Shown here: positions 1 to 8,370 of the stretch, piece by piece
Numbering within the stretch: position 1 is the stretch's first letter
How the letters are laid out: each line of letters starts with the position of its first letter
Source of the DNA: Tectiglobus sp965224045
GTDB lineage: Bacteria > Pseudomonadota > Alphaproteobacteria > Rhizobiales > Hyphomicrobiaceae
NCBI GenBank assembly: GCA_965224045.1
Contig: CBDCYD010000016.1
Span: forward strand, 930,001-994,000
DNA: 64,000 nt
Direction: 5' to 3'
Made by a program: the position numbers and the translations under genes
The notes under the pieces: generated by a model
Told to the model about the DNA's origin: nothing
The model's database searches: none
Seen by the model: the letters and a program-made list of their open reading frames with translations, nothing else

Positions 1-246
1 CCCGACGATATCAAGGGCGAGAAGCCTGTCGCATTCGTCGTTGCCGATGGCCAGGCTGGGCTCACCGAGGACGACATCAAAGCGTATGCGCTGGCGCGGG
101 CGCCTGCCTATCAGCACCCCCGGATGGTCTGGTTCGAGACCGAGCTGCCGCTCGCGGGGCCCGGAAAGATCGACCGCAAGGAGCTGGGTGCGCGGGCTCT
201 GGCGGCGTGGCAGGCGGCGACGCCTGCAATCCGTGCCGCGGAATGA
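1..246 (+). CDS. Acyl-CoA synthetase (AMP-binding family), C-terminal fragment
   Basis: The reading frame is open from the first base and stops at TGA 244-246, so only the last 81 residues are present. They match the C-terminal lid domain of acyl-CoA synthetases/AMP ligases: a GEKPVAFVV strand, an EDDIKAYALARAPAYQHPR helix-turn, and GPGKIDRKEL, which contains the conserved catalytic lysine of the A10 motif. These enzymes activate carboxylic acids to CoA thioesters through an acyl-adenylate. The substrate cannot be read from this piece. It lies 57 bases ahead of an oxidoreductase on the same strand and probably shares its transcript. Confidence 0.85.
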   Translation, partial: PDDIKGEKPVAFVVADGQAGLTEDDIKAYALARAPAYQHPRMVWFETELPLAGPGKIDRKELGARALAAWQAATPAIRAAE

Positions 247-303
247 CCCGGTGCTTGGCCCGAACGGCCCGGTGAACGAACGAAGAGCAAGGGAGGCGAT
301 GGC

Positions 304-1314
304 GTGAAAGCAGCGGTTATCGAACAGCATGGTGGTCCCGGTACGATCGCCATCCAACGGGATTTTGCCGATCCCAAGCCCGGGCCCGAAGAGGTGGTGG
401 TCAAGGTCGGTGCGACCTCGCTCAACTACCACGACGTGTTCACGCGCAACGGCATGTCGGGGATCAAGGTGCCAATGCCCTGCATCATGGGATTGGATTT
501 TGCCGGTGAGATCGTCGAGGTGGGGGCCGAAGCCGGTGAATGGAAAGCCGGCCAGCGGGTGTTGATCGACCCCGTCGACCGGGTCGGACCTGGCGGACTG
601 ATCGGCGAGATGTGGCATGGCGGGCTTGCGGAATACTGCAAGGTGCCGACCCATCATCTGGTCAGTTTGCCGGACAACGTGTCCTACGAGGATGCATCGT
701 GCCTGCCGGTCGCTTACGGCACCGCGCTCAGGATGATGTACACCATCGGCGACGTGCAGAAGGGCGAGAAGGTGCTGATTCTCGGTGCATCCGGTGGTGT
801 CGGCACGTGCAGCGTGCTGCTTGCCAAGGCACGCGGCTGCGAGGTGATCGCGTGCGCGTCATCCCAATCCAAGCTCGACCGCCTGAAAGAAATGGGCGCC
901 GATCATGGCATCAACTACATGGAGGAGGACTTCATGAAGTGGGTGTGGACCCAGTACGGCAAGCCGCATCGGAGGCAATGGGACAAGGGCGTCGATGTCG
1001 TGGTCAACTTCACCGGTGGTGATACCTGGGTGCCGTCCTTGCGGGTGCTGCATCGCGGCGGCAGGGTTCTTACCTGCGGTGCGACGGCCGGCTACGACCC
1101 GAAGGAAGATCTGCGCTTTATCTGGTCGTACGAGCTCAAGGTGCTCGGGGCCAATGGCTGGATGCGCGACGATCTCGAGCAACTCGTGGCGATGGTTGGT
1201 GACGGCACGCTGAAACCGATCATCGACAAGGTCTTGCCGTTGGAAGAGGTCAACGAAGCGTTCCGCCTGCTCGAGGATCGCGAAGTGTTCGGAAAGGTCG
1301 TGCTGAAACCATGA
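304..1314 (+). CDS. Zinc-type alcohol dehydrogenase/quinone oxidoreductase (MDR family)
   Basis: A 336-residue medium-chain dehydrogenase/reductase starting at GTG 304, just after a GGGAGGCGATG stretch. The N-terminal GroES-like fold (about 1-150) carries PCIMGLDFAGEIVEVG. The NAD(P)-binding Rossmann fold carries LGASGGVGTCSVLLAKA near residues 160-176. Length is normal for the family (320-350). The classic zinc-ligand pattern is not obvious, so it may be a zinc-free quinone oxidoreductase or enoyl reductase. It overlaps the next gene by 4 bases (ATGA), which indicates translational coupling. With an acyl-CoA ligase before it and a thioesterase and GMC dehydrogenase after it, a catabolic role is likely, but the substrate is unknown. 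Confidence 0.85.
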   Translation: MKAAVIEQHGGPGTIAIQRDFADPKPGPEEVVVKVGATSLNYHDVFTRNGMSGIKVPMPCIMGLDFAGEIVEVGAEAGEWKAGQRVLIDPVDRVGPGGLIGEMWHGGLAEYCKVPTHHLVSLPDNVSYEDASCLPVAYGTALRMMYTIGDVQKGEKVLILGASGGVGTCSVLLAKARGCEVIACASSQSKLDRLKEMGADHGINYMEEDFMKWVWTQYGKPHRRQWDKGVDVVVNFTGGDTWVPSLRVLHRGGRVLTCGATAGYDPKEDLRFIWSYELKVLGANGWMRDDLEQLVAMVGDGTLKPIIDKVLPLEEVNEAFRLLEDREVFGKVVLKP

Positions 1315-1766
1315 GCGCCAAAGATCAAGCCAAGGGCCAGGCAGATGCCGCGGAACGCCTCGATGCGCAGGGACTGGCGGCAATATTCGCACGTTCGCCG
1401 TTCATTCGGACGCTCGGCCTCAAGGTCGTCAAGATGGACTACGATGCAGCCGAGCTGACGGTGCGCATGCCGCTTGCTGCACATTTCGAACGGCGTGAGG
1501 GCACCAAGCAGTTTCACGGCGGGGTTCTTGCTGCGCTGATCGATACCGTCGGCGACTTCGCGCTCGGCATGTTGCTTGGCGGCGGAATTCCGACCATGAA
1601 CCTGCGTGTCGATTACCTGAAGCCTGCGGTTGGCGACAGCGTCAGCGCGGTTGCCCGCGTGCGCCGGCGCGGGCGAACGTCGGCGGTGATCGACATCGAC
1701 GTCCTGGATGAAAAAGGGGCACTGGTGGCGATCGGACGCGGCACTTACGTGCCGGTGACAGGCTGA
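1311..1766 (+). CDS. PaaI-family hotdog thioesterase
   Basis: A 151-residue hotdog-fold protein. The core region has FHGGVLAALIDTVGDFALG (helix with the family's HGG and acidic residue) followed by PTMNLRVDYLKPA, the pattern of PaaI/YbgC-like acyl-CoA thioesterases. These hydrolyse acyl- or aryl-CoA to free acid and CoA. About 40 N-terminal residues precede the fold, slightly long for the family. The ATG lies in the ATGA overlap with the MDR gene, so the two are coupled. In this operon it could release CoA from a stalled or final intermediate; that is inference. Confidence 0.85.
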   Translation: MSAKDQAKGQADAAERLDAQGLAAIFARSPFIRTLGLKVVKMDYDAAELTVRMPLAAHFERREGTKQFHGGVLAALIDTVGDFALGMLLGGGIPTMNLRVDYLKPAVGDSVSAVARVRRRGRTSAVIDIDVLDEKGALVAIGRGTYVPVTG

Positions 1767-1862
1767 TCGTGCAGGGCTGGTATAAATCAGCGCTGGGCCC
1801 TGTGGCACGGCCGGGATTTCCCGCGTGCCGGTGACGGGTCGCGGAGCGTGGGGAGGCGTGCC

Positions 1863-3491
1863 ATGGACGACATGCTGGAGTACTACGACTACATCGTGGT
1901 TGGAGCGGGAACGGCAGGCTGCCTCCTCGCCAATCGCCTGTCGGCCGATCCCGACGTGCGCGTGCTGTTGATCGAGGCCGGTGGCAAGGACGACTACATC
2001 TGGATCCATATACCGGTCGGTTATCTTTATTGCCACGGCAATCCGCGTGTCGACTGGGGGTTCAAGACGGCGGCTTCCGATGGTCTCAATGGGCGCAGCC
2101 TAAACTATCCGCGCGGCAAGGTGCTCGGCGGGTGCTCGTCGATCAACGGCATGATCTATATGCGCGGTCAGGCGCGCGATTACGATTTGTGGCGCCAACA
2201 CGGAAACCCTGGGTGGGCATGGCAGGATGTGCTGCCCTACTTCATGAAGCACGAAGATCAACTGGCGCTCGAGCCGGAGGATTTCGAAGGTGCGCATGCG
2301 CGCGGCGGCGAATGGCGGGTCGAGAACCCGCGGATCAGCTGGGAGATCCTCGATGCATGGGCGGCGGCCGCTGAACAGGCCGGCATTCCCCGCATCAAGG
2401 ACTTCAACCGCGGCGACAATGAAGGCACCAGCTATTTCCAGGTCAACCAGCGCACCGGTACGCGGTGGAACACCGCGCGGGGATTTCTCAAGCCGGCACT
2501 CAAACGCAAGAACCTGACGGTCGTGACGCATGCGCTGGCGCAGCGCTTGATCCTGAAGCAGCGCAAGGTCGTCGGGATCGAGGTGCGGCGCAATCGCATT
2601 CCGCTGCAGCTCGGCGCCCGGCGCGAGGTTATTCTGGCTGCCGGCGCGATCGGCTCGCCGCAGATCCTTCAGCTGTCGGGCATCGGTCCCGGCGCGCTTT
2701 TGCAGGACAACGGGATCACGGTGCACCTCGACCGTCCGGAGGTCGGTGCCAACCTTCAGGATCATCTGCAGATCAGATGTGCCTACAAGGTTTCCGGCGT
2801 GCGGACGCTCAATGAGAACGCGCAGACATTATGGCAGAAAGCCAAGATCGCGTTCGAATACGCGGCCCTGCGCAAAGGGCCGATGTCAATGGCGCCATCG
2901 CAGCTCGGAACATTCGCAAAGTCCGATCCTTCGCGCGAGACAGCCAACCTGCAGTACCACGTCCAGCCCCTGACATTGGACAAGTTCGGCGAACCGCTCG
3001 ATGCGTTTCCAGCGTTTACCGCGAGCGTGTGCAACGTGCGCCCGACCAGTCGCGGGCATGTGCGCATCACGTCGCCAAAGCCCGATGCGCATCCGGAAAT
3101 CCAACCCAATTATCTTGCCACCGAAGAGGACTGCCTGGTGGCGGCGGATGCGATCCGACTGACCCGCCGCATTGTAGGACAGCCAGCCTTGCAGGCCTAT
3201 TCCCCGGAGGAGTTCCGTCCGGGCCCGAAGGTGGCCGACGAAGACGTCGAAGGCCTGGTCAGGGCTGCTGGTGACATTTCGACGACGATCTTCCACCCGG
3301 TCGGTACGTGTCGGATGGGCAGCGATGATACGGCCGTTGTCGATCCGAGTTTGCGGGTTCACGGCATCGATGGGCTGCGCGTTGCTGATGCCTCGATCAT
3401 GCCGACGATCACATCCGGCAACACCAATTCACCGACGCTGATGATCGCGGAAAAGGCCGCCGAAATGGTTCTGGCCGACTGGCAGGGCTGA
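1863..3491 (+). CDS. GMC-family FAD dehydrogenase (choline/alcohol dehydrogenase-like)
   Basis: A 542-residue glucose-methanol-choline oxidoreductase. I start it at ATG 1863, which has a strong GGGGAGG ribosome site at 1850-1856; a GTG at 1848 is possible but overlaps that site. The ADP-binding motif VVGAGTAGCLLANRL is at about 12-26. The signature LNYPRGKVLGGCSSINGM follows near residue 80, and GAIGSPQILQLSGIG (second GMC signature) mid-protein. The C-terminus has FHPVGTCRMG, with the active-site His, and SGNTNSPTLMIAEKAAE, with the catalytic Asn. It oxidises an alcohol; family members act on choline, aliphatic alcohols or polyethylene glycols. The substrate cannot be settled from sequence. 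Confidence 0.9.
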   Translation: MDDMLEYYDYIVVGAGTAGCLLANRLSADPDVRVLLIEAGGKDDYIWIHIPVGYLYCHGNPRVDWGFKTAASDGLNGRSLNYPRGKVLGGCSSINGMIYMRGQARDYDLWRQHGNPGWAWQDVLPYFMKHEDQLALEPEDFEGAHARGGEWRVENPRISWEILDAWAAAAEQAGIPRIKDFNRGDNEGTSYFQVNQRTGTRWNTARGFLKPALKRKNLTVVTHALAQRLILKQRKVVGIEVRRNRIPLQLGARREVILAAGAIGSPQILQLSGIGPGALLQDNGITVHLDRPEVGANLQDHLQIRCAYKVSGVRTLNENAQTLWQKAKIAFEYAALRKGPMSMAPSQLGTFAKSDPSRETANLQYHVQPLTLDKFGEPLDAFPAFTASVCNVRPTSRGHVRITSPKPDAHPEIQPNYLATEEDCLVAADAIRLTRRIVGQPALQAYSPEEFRPGPKVADEDVEGLVRAAGDISTTIFHPVGTCRMGSDDTAVVDPSLRVHGIDGLRVADASIMPTITSGNTNSPTLMIAEKAAEMVLADWQG

Positions 3492-3503
3492 TGCGGCCGC
3501 AGC

Positions 3504-3526
3504 GGTCGGCAGATAGCCTGCCGGCC
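3504..3526 (+). terminator. Possible hairpin after the GMC dehydrogenase gene
   Basis: GGTCGGCAG (3504-3512) can pair with CTGCCGGCC (3518-3526) through nine base pairs including one G-U, around a 5-base loop, 12 bases after the stop codon. No T-tract follows, so intrinsic termination is uncertain. Confidence 0.35.
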
Positions 3527-3593
3527 TCGATCGGGATCGTGTCGTCGGGGGGCAGCGCGTCCCGGCCGAAGGGCCGCTCTGCAGGAGGTGCCC

Positions 3594-3689
3594 TTAGATC
3601 ATCGAGCCATAAGTTGGAACCACGGTCGCGGCTTCAACTTGAGGCACAAAGATGATCGCCTCCAAATTATCGAGCAACTTTCTGCTTAG
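3594..3689. repeat. Dispersed palindromic repeat, family 1, copy A
   Basis: About 96 bases running from TTAGATCATCGAGCC to GAGCAACTTTCTGCTTAG. It aligns without gaps over 90 bases to 10866-10955 with 14 differences by my count (about 84% identity). The left two thirds form an imperfect inverted repeat: ATCATCG-GCC-AAGTTGG pairs with CAACTTGAGGC-AAAGATGAT around a GGTCGCGG centre. It lies between two genes and codes for nothing recognisable. It could be a REP/MITE-like element. Confidence 0.75.
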
Positions 3690-3743
3690 GGTGCGGCCAG
3701 CACCGTGAGGCACCGGTGCGAGCCGCGTTGCAGGCGAAATATT

Positions 3744-4826
3744 CTAATTCGGTTGGAAGGCGGAATTGGCCCAGCCGGGGCGCGATGACGGGCTGCCTGC
3801 TCCATACGAGGAGGTTGTGGGCGCTGTGTTCTTTTTGCGCGCCACCCTTGATCTTCCGCGGCGCGACTGGCGCGTGCGGCGGGCAGCGACGACCGGTTTT
3901 GCCGCGGGCCGGCGGGGCTTTGCTGATTTGCCGCGTGCCGGGCTTGCGATCGGCAACGGCGGATGCTGGGGTTTTGCCGCAACCGTCAGGCGTGGCTTTG
4001 TGTCTTGGCGCGGTGCCGGCTGGAAAGCCGTCACGAGCCTGGTCACATGTCTGGCTGGTGGCGGCAATTCGGCGTTGAGGAGATCCGCCTCAACCCGGAA
4101 ACCCGCCGGTCTTACGGGCTTTGCCGGTTGTATTTCGAGCGCGTGCGGAGGCTTTGCTTGATGGGCTCTTGCCCCTCTGAAAGGCGGCACCGGTGAGCGT
4201 GCGTCGGTTGCCCTTCTCGCTGGCTTTGCCGGGGTTACGCCCAGCGTTCTGCGGTCGTCGCTCTGCCGTGCCTGATTATTTCGGGCCTGAATATCCTGCG
4301 CTTGCGATCGCGATGGTGTCGGACGGCTCAACGTGACCGGCGCCCGGGCGATGGCACGTTCGGTGTCGGCCAGGCCGAACTCGGCGCCGGTATCGCGTTT
4401 GACCCAGGCGGCCAGCGCCGTGCTTTCGCGATAGGACAGGATTTCGCTGGGCGGGGGCGCCATGACAGGGTGGGAGCTGGGCGCGTTGACCACAGGGGCG
4501 GCGGGCTTCGAAACCGGGTCGGAAATGCGCGGATGGCGGGTCTCAAGGTCGTCTTCCAGGACCAACTGCTCGGATGGAATCATGCCGAACGCCATGCGCG
4601 GGTCCAGCTCGAATGTGTGCCTGTCCGTAGCCGGCGGCGTATCGCGCCCGTCAAATCGGAACGTTCCAGTGAAATCCAGGCGCACGGACAGTACAGGATC
4701 GGCAGCGCTAAGGGTTGCCGTGCCCAACAGGCTCAACGCCGCAAGAACGATCCTGGCGAGCATCTTCGGCCCGCGAACGATCCGGAGAGACTTACCTACG
4801 GATCCTATTGTCCGGGCGCTTGTCAC
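3744..4826 (-). CDS. Exported basic, low-complexity protein of unknown function
   Basis: A 360-residue open frame starting at GTG 4826, preceded by AGGCAGGGAAACAGA. An internal ATG at 4763 would begin directly with the apparent signal peptide MLARIVLAALSLLGTATLSA. Residues about 40-160 contain LDFTGTFRFDGRDTPPATD and acidic stretches. From about 165 the protein is disordered-looking and rich in Pro, Ala, Arg and Lys (PAKPVRPAG, KPRRPAAKPVVAARR, SRRGRSRVARKK). I do not recognise a family. The signal peptide supports this strand over overlapping opposite-strand frames. The strongly basic tail could bind nucleic acid, peptidoglycan or membrane, but that is a guess. Confidence 0.55.
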   Translation of the reverse strand: MTSARTIGSVGKSLRIVRGPKMLARIVLAALSLLGTATLSAADPVLSVRLDFTGTFRFDGRDTPPATDRHTFELDPRMAFGMIPSEQLVLEDDLETRHPRISDPVSKPAAPVVNAPSSHPVMAPPPSEILSYRESTALAAWVKRDTGAEFGLADTERAIARAPVTLSRPTPSRSQAQDIQARNNQARQSDDRRTLGVTPAKPARRATDARSPVPPFRGARAHQAKPPHALEIQPAKPVRPAGFRVEADLLNAELPPPARHVTRLVTAFQPAPRQDTKPRLTVAAKPQHPPLPIASPARGKSAKPRRPAAKPVVAARRTRQSRRGRSRVARKKNTAPTTSSYGAGSPSSRPGWANSAFQPN

Positions 4827-5189
4827 TCTGTTTCCCTGCCTCTTGATGGGCCGACCCTGATTTGCGCTGCAGTCGGGATCCCGAACTGCGGATCCCGCTG
4901 TCGCCGAAATATCGCGCCGCGATCCATTCGTGACGGTTTGGTTAATGTGCCCCGCAGGTCGTTAACACTGCGTAAACACCTGTCCCATTGCGTTGATTGG
5001 TTGAATATCGTAGAGGCAGTTTCTCTGCCGGGCGGCTAAACTTCGTGCAGACGGAACAATTGCGAAGTGTCTGTGCCTGATGCATAGTGCCACGCTCGAA
5101 AGTGCATAGCTCGCGATGGATTGCATCCAGAAGAAGCGGGCAAGGAAACTGGCGGGTCGCAAAGACCCCTTTGTTGTCTGGGAGGACGG
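4827..5189. promoter_or_regulatory. Divergent intergenic region upstream of aapP
   Basis: 363 bases between a leftward gene and the rightward aap operon, so both promoters should lie here. I see no convincing -35/-10 pair. TTAA-CACTGCG-TAAAC at 4962-4977 resembles the alphaproteobacterial CtrA box TTAA-N7-TTAAC with one mismatch in the second half. A single site like this is weak evidence. Confidence 0.3.
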
Positions 5190-5969
5190 ATGGCTGAAGC
5201 GGCTGTGGCGCAACCTGCGTCCGATGCCAATGACGCACCTGCAATCGTCATGGCTGGTGTCAACAAGTGGTTCGGTGATTTCCACGTTCTGCGTAACATT
5301 GATCTTACGGTGTCGCGTGGTGAACGGATTGTGATCTGCGGGCCTTCGGGGTCCGGAAAGTCCACGCTCATTCGCTGCATCAATCGGCTCGAGGAGCACC
5401 AGCAAGGCCAGATCATTGTCGATGGCATCGAGCTGACCAACGATGTGCGCAACATCGACAAGATCCGCTCCGAAGTCGGCATGGTGTTCCAGAGTTTCAA
5501 CCTGTTTCCTCACCTCACCGTTATGGACAACCTGTGTCTTGCACCGCAATGGGTGCGCCGGGTGCCGCGAGCGGATGCCGAGTCCATTGCAATGGACTTC
5601 CTTAATCGCGTCAAAATCCCCGAGCAGGCGGGCAAGTATCCGGGGCAGTTGTCAGGCGGGCAGCAGCAGCGCGTGGCAATTGCAAGGGCTTTGTGCATGC
5701 GGCCGCGGATCATGCTGTTCGACGAGCCGACGTCGGCGCTCGACCCTGAGATGGTCAAAGAGGTGCTCGACACGATGATCGAGCTGGCCGAAAGCGGCAT
5801 GACAATGCTTTGTGTGACGCACGAGATGGGTTTTGCGCGCTCGGTCGCCGACCGTGTCATCTTCATGGATGAAGGCGAAATCGTCGAGCAAGGTCCGCCG
5901 AGCGAGTTTTTCAGCAATCCGAAGTCGGATCGGACAAAGCTGTTCCTCAGCCAGATTCTAGATCACTAG
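5190..5969 (+). CDS. aapP: General L-amino acid ABC transporter ATP-binding protein AapP
   Basis: A 259-residue ABC ATPase. ATG 5190 follows GGGAGGA and gives the MAEA start typical of AapP; frames further upstream lack such support. Walker A GPSGSGKST is at 51-59, the Q-loop at Q101, the signature LSGGQQQ at 154-160, Walker B IMLFDEP at 174-180 and the H-loop His at 211. FGDFHVLRNIDL, FNLFPHLTVMDN and LFLSQIL are close to rhizobial AapP/GlnQ-type proteins. It powers uptake of polar amino acids. It sits first in the operon, whereas the described rhizobial order is aapJQMP, so the ATPase gene is at the opposite end here. Confidence 0.92.
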   Translation: MAEAAVAQPASDANDAPAIVMAGVNKWFGDFHVLRNIDLTVSRGERIVICGPSGSGKSTLIRCINRLEEHQQGQIIVDGIELTNDVRNIDKIRSEVGMVFQSFNLFPHLTVMDNLCLAPQWVRRVPRADAESIAMDFLNRVKIPEQAGKYPGQLSGGQQQRVAIARALCMRPRIMLFDEPTSALDPEMVKEVLDTMIELAESGMTMLCVTHEMGFARSVADRVIFMDEGEIVEQGPPSEFFSNPKSDRTKLFLSQILDH

Positions 5970-6055
5970 AGGTTCACGGCTGACGTTTGGTGCTTGGCAT
6001 TCAAGCCCGAAGTGCAGCCGGGAGCGAGTTCACAACCAAAGGGAGGTCAGAACTC

Positions 6056-7072
6056 ATGATATCAAAACTGAGACTAGCCGTTGTTGCGGCTGGCGCACTC
6101 GCTGCGAGTGCGTCAGGTGCTCTTGCCGGCAAGGCATTCGACGCAATCAAAGCTCGCGGCGAACTGCTGTGTGGCGTCAGTGGGTCGCTCGGTGGCTTCT
6201 CGCTGCCGGATTCCAAAGGCGTTATGCAGGGCCTCGATGCTGATGTGTGCCGCGCGATCGCAGCCGCAATCGGCACCAAGGTCAAGTTCGTCCCGCTGAC
6301 GGCCCAGCAGCGCTTCACGGCTCTGCAGTCCGGTGAAGTCGACATCCTTTCGAGAAACACGACCTGGACGCTGACGCGTGACACGGCTCTCGGCCTGAAC
6401 TTCACCGCCGTGACCTACTACGATGGACAGGGCTTCATGGTGCCGAAGAGTCTTGGCGTGAAAAGTGCCAAGGAACTCGACGGTGCAACCGTGTGCGTGC
6501 AGCCGGGAACGACGACGGAACTCAACCTTGCCGACTACTTCCGCGGCAACAAAATGAAGTATACGCCGGTCGTCATCGAAGGCACGCAGGAAACCAATGC
6601 TGCGTTCTTCTCAGGCCGTTGTGACGTTCTGACCACGGATGCTTCCGGTCTTGCGTCGGTTCGCGCCAACGACGCGCCGAAGGGCAAGTCGGACGATTAC
6701 GTCATCCTGCCGGAAATCATCTCGAAAGAACCGCTTGGTCCGGTTGTCCGTCATGGCGACGACCAGTGGCTTGACATCGTCAAGTGGGTTGTCAACGCGT
6801 TGATCGAAGCCGAAGAGTACGGCATCACCAAAGCCAACGCAGACAAGATGGCTGCCGAGTCCACGAACCCGGGCATCCGCCGTCTGCTCGGCACCGATCC
6901 CGGCATGGGCAAAAACCTCGGCCTCGACGAGAAGTGGGCGCTCAATGCCATTAAGGCCAAGGGCAACTACGGCGAGATCTGGGAAGCCAACATTCCGCCG
7001 CTCGGTCTGCCTCGCGGCGTGAACCAGCTCTGGTCAAAGGGCGGCATCATGTACGCTCCGCCAGTGCGCTAA
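6056..7072 (+). CDS. aapJ: General L-amino acid ABC transporter periplasmic binding protein AapJ
   Basis: A 338-residue solute-binding protein. ATG 6056 has GGGAGGT at 6041-6047 and begins with a clear signal peptide ending ASASGALAGK. The mature part has family hallmarks: ELLCGVSGSLGGFSLPDSKG, GLDADVCRAIAAAIG, VKFVPLTAQQRF, SGEVDILSRNTTWTLTRD and QPGTTTELNLADYF. It captures polar L-amino acids in the periplasm and delivers them to AapQM. It is 86 bases after aapP. A hairpin follows its stop, consistent with higher expression of the binding protein than of the permeases. Confidence 0.93.
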   Translation: MISKLRLAVVAAGALAASASGALAGKAFDAIKARGELLCGVSGSLGGFSLPDSKGVMQGLDADVCRAIAAAIGTKVKFVPLTAQQRFTALQSGEVDILSRNTTWTLTRDTALGLNFTAVTYYDGQGFMVPKSLGVKSAKELDGATVCVQPGTTTELNLADYFRGNKMKYTPVVIEGTQETNAAFFSGRCDVLTTDASGLASVRANDAPKGKSDDYVILPEIISKEPLGPVVRHGDDQWLDIVKWVVNALIEAEEYGITKANADKMAAESTNPGIRRLLGTDPGMGKNLGLDEKWALNAIKAKGNYGEIWEANIPPLGLPRGVNQLWSKGGIMYAPPVR

Positions 7073-7086
7073 CGACATGCTCTAAC

Positions 7087-7124
7087 AGCGGGCCGTATCG
7101 GAGTTCCGGTGCGGCCCTGCTTTT
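7087..7124 (+). terminator. Hairpin with short T-run between aapJ and aapQ
   Basis: AGC-GGGCCG (7087-7095) pairs with CGGCCC-(T)-GCT (7112-7121) with one bulge, followed by TTTT at 7121-7124. It lies 14 bases after the aapJ stop and 50 before aapQ. Such hairpins after binding-protein genes usually act as partial terminators or as mRNA stabilisers for the upstream message. Confidence 0.6.
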
Positions 7125-7173
7125 ATCCGTTGCTAGCGTTGATCGATGCACCGAACCGACGAAGTCACCAATC

Positions 7174-8367
7174 ATGTCTGATATTACAGTCAATGGCCAA
7201 CGTGCTCCCGCCCGCAGTTCCGGGAGACGCAGCTTTTATGACAAGGAAGTCCAGGGGGTCCTCTGGCAGATCGTCACGATTGTCCTGGTGATCGGAACGG
7301 GTTGGTACCTCTATTCGAACATGGTGCACAACCTTGCAGCCCAACAGATCCAAACCGGTTGGGATTTTCTGTGGCGCAGGTCGAGTTTCGATATCGGCGA
7401 GAGCATGATCGAGTACTCGTCGTCCTCGCCCTATTGGAAGGCGCTGCTGGTCGGGCTCTTGAATACGTTCCGCGTGGCGGTTATCGGCTGCATAATGGCA
7501 ACGATACTGGGCGTGTTCGTCGGTGTATCAAGTCTGTCGCGAAACTTCCTGGTCAACAAGATTACAGCCGCCTACATCCATGTGCTGCGCAACATTCCGG
7601 TGCTGCTGCAAATGATCTTCTGGATCGCGGTGATGCATGCCCTGCCGTCGGTCCGCGATGCCGAGCCGGTGCTCGGCGTGGTGGCAACGCAGCGCGGGTT
7701 CTACATGCCGGTGCCGTCCGCGGACTTCGGCTGGACGACCGGTCTGATCGGTTTCCTGGTGGCAATCGTTGCGATCTGGATTTTGGCGCGCTGGGCCAAG
7801 GCCCGCCTGCAGGCGACCGGCCAGACATTTCCGGTGTTCTGGTGGAGCTTGGGACTGCTCATCGCGCTGCCGGTTTTCGGCTGGGCGTTAGGTGGTGCGC
7901 CAACAACCTGGGACGTGCCGCAACTCGGCCGGTTCAACATTACCGGCGGTGTCAACCTGTCGCCTGAATTCCTCGCCGTTCTCGTGGGCCTCACACTGTA
8001 CACATCGGCCTTCATCGGGGAGATCGTGCGCGCCGGTATCCTTTCGGTGCCGAAGGGCCAGGTGGAAGCCGCACGCGCCCTAGGCCTGCGTGAAGGCGTG
8101 ATCATGCGCAAGATCATTCTGCCTCAGGCGCTGCGCGTGATCGTGCCGCCGCAGACCAGCCAGTATCTGAACCTGACAAAGAACAGTTCGCTATCCGTGG
8201 CGATCGGTTATCCGGACCTCGTCAACACCGCCAACACGACAATGAACCAGACGGGGCAGGCGCCGGAAGGTATTCTCATCATCATGGTGGTCTACCTCAC
8301 GATATCGCTGACGATTTCACTGTTCATGAACTGGTACAACAAGTCGATCCAGCTGGTGGAGCGCTGA
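7174..8367 (+). CDS. aapQ: General L-amino acid ABC transporter permease AapQ
   Basis: A 397-residue inner-membrane permease of the HisM/GlnP type. Hydrophobic segments include GVLWQIVTIVLVIGTGWYLY (about 28-47), a segment near 90-112, several in the 170-260 region, and the C-terminal LIIMVVYLTISLTISLFMNW. Between about 280 and 320 is the EAA loop, EAARALGLREGVIMRKIILPQ, that contacts the ATPase. AapQ proteins carry a large periplasmic insertion, consistent with this length. It pairs with AapM downstream (3-base gap) to form the channel. Confidence 0.92.
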   Translation: MSDITVNGQRAPARSSGRRSFYDKEVQGVLWQIVTIVLVIGTGWYLYSNMVHNLAAQQIQTGWDFLWRRSSFDIGESMIEYSSSSPYWKALLVGLLNTFRVAVIGCIMATILGVFVGVSSLSRNFLVNKITAAYIHVLRNIPVLLQMIFWIAVMHALPSVRDAEPVLGVVATQRGFYMPVPSADFGWTTGLIGFLVAIVAIWILARWAKARLQATGQTFPVFWWSLGLLIALPVFGWALGGAPTTWDVPQLGRFNITGGVNLSPEFLAVLVGLTLYTSAFIGEIVRAGILSVPKGQVEAARALGLREGVIMRKIILPQALRVIVPPQTSQYLNLTKNSSLSVAIGYPDLVNTANTTMNQTGQAPEGILIIMVVYLTISLTISLFMNWYNKSIQLVER

Positions 8368-8370
8368 GCC

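Noticed and set aside
4962..4977. CtrA-like site TTAA-N7-TAAAC as a confident operator
   Set aside because: One mismatch and a single copy; such matches arise often by chance. Kept only as a note in the intergenic entry.
4302..5039. 245-codon plus-strand open frame
   Set aside because: It overlaps the signal-peptide-bearing minus-strand gene and reads as Arg/Gly-rich noise.
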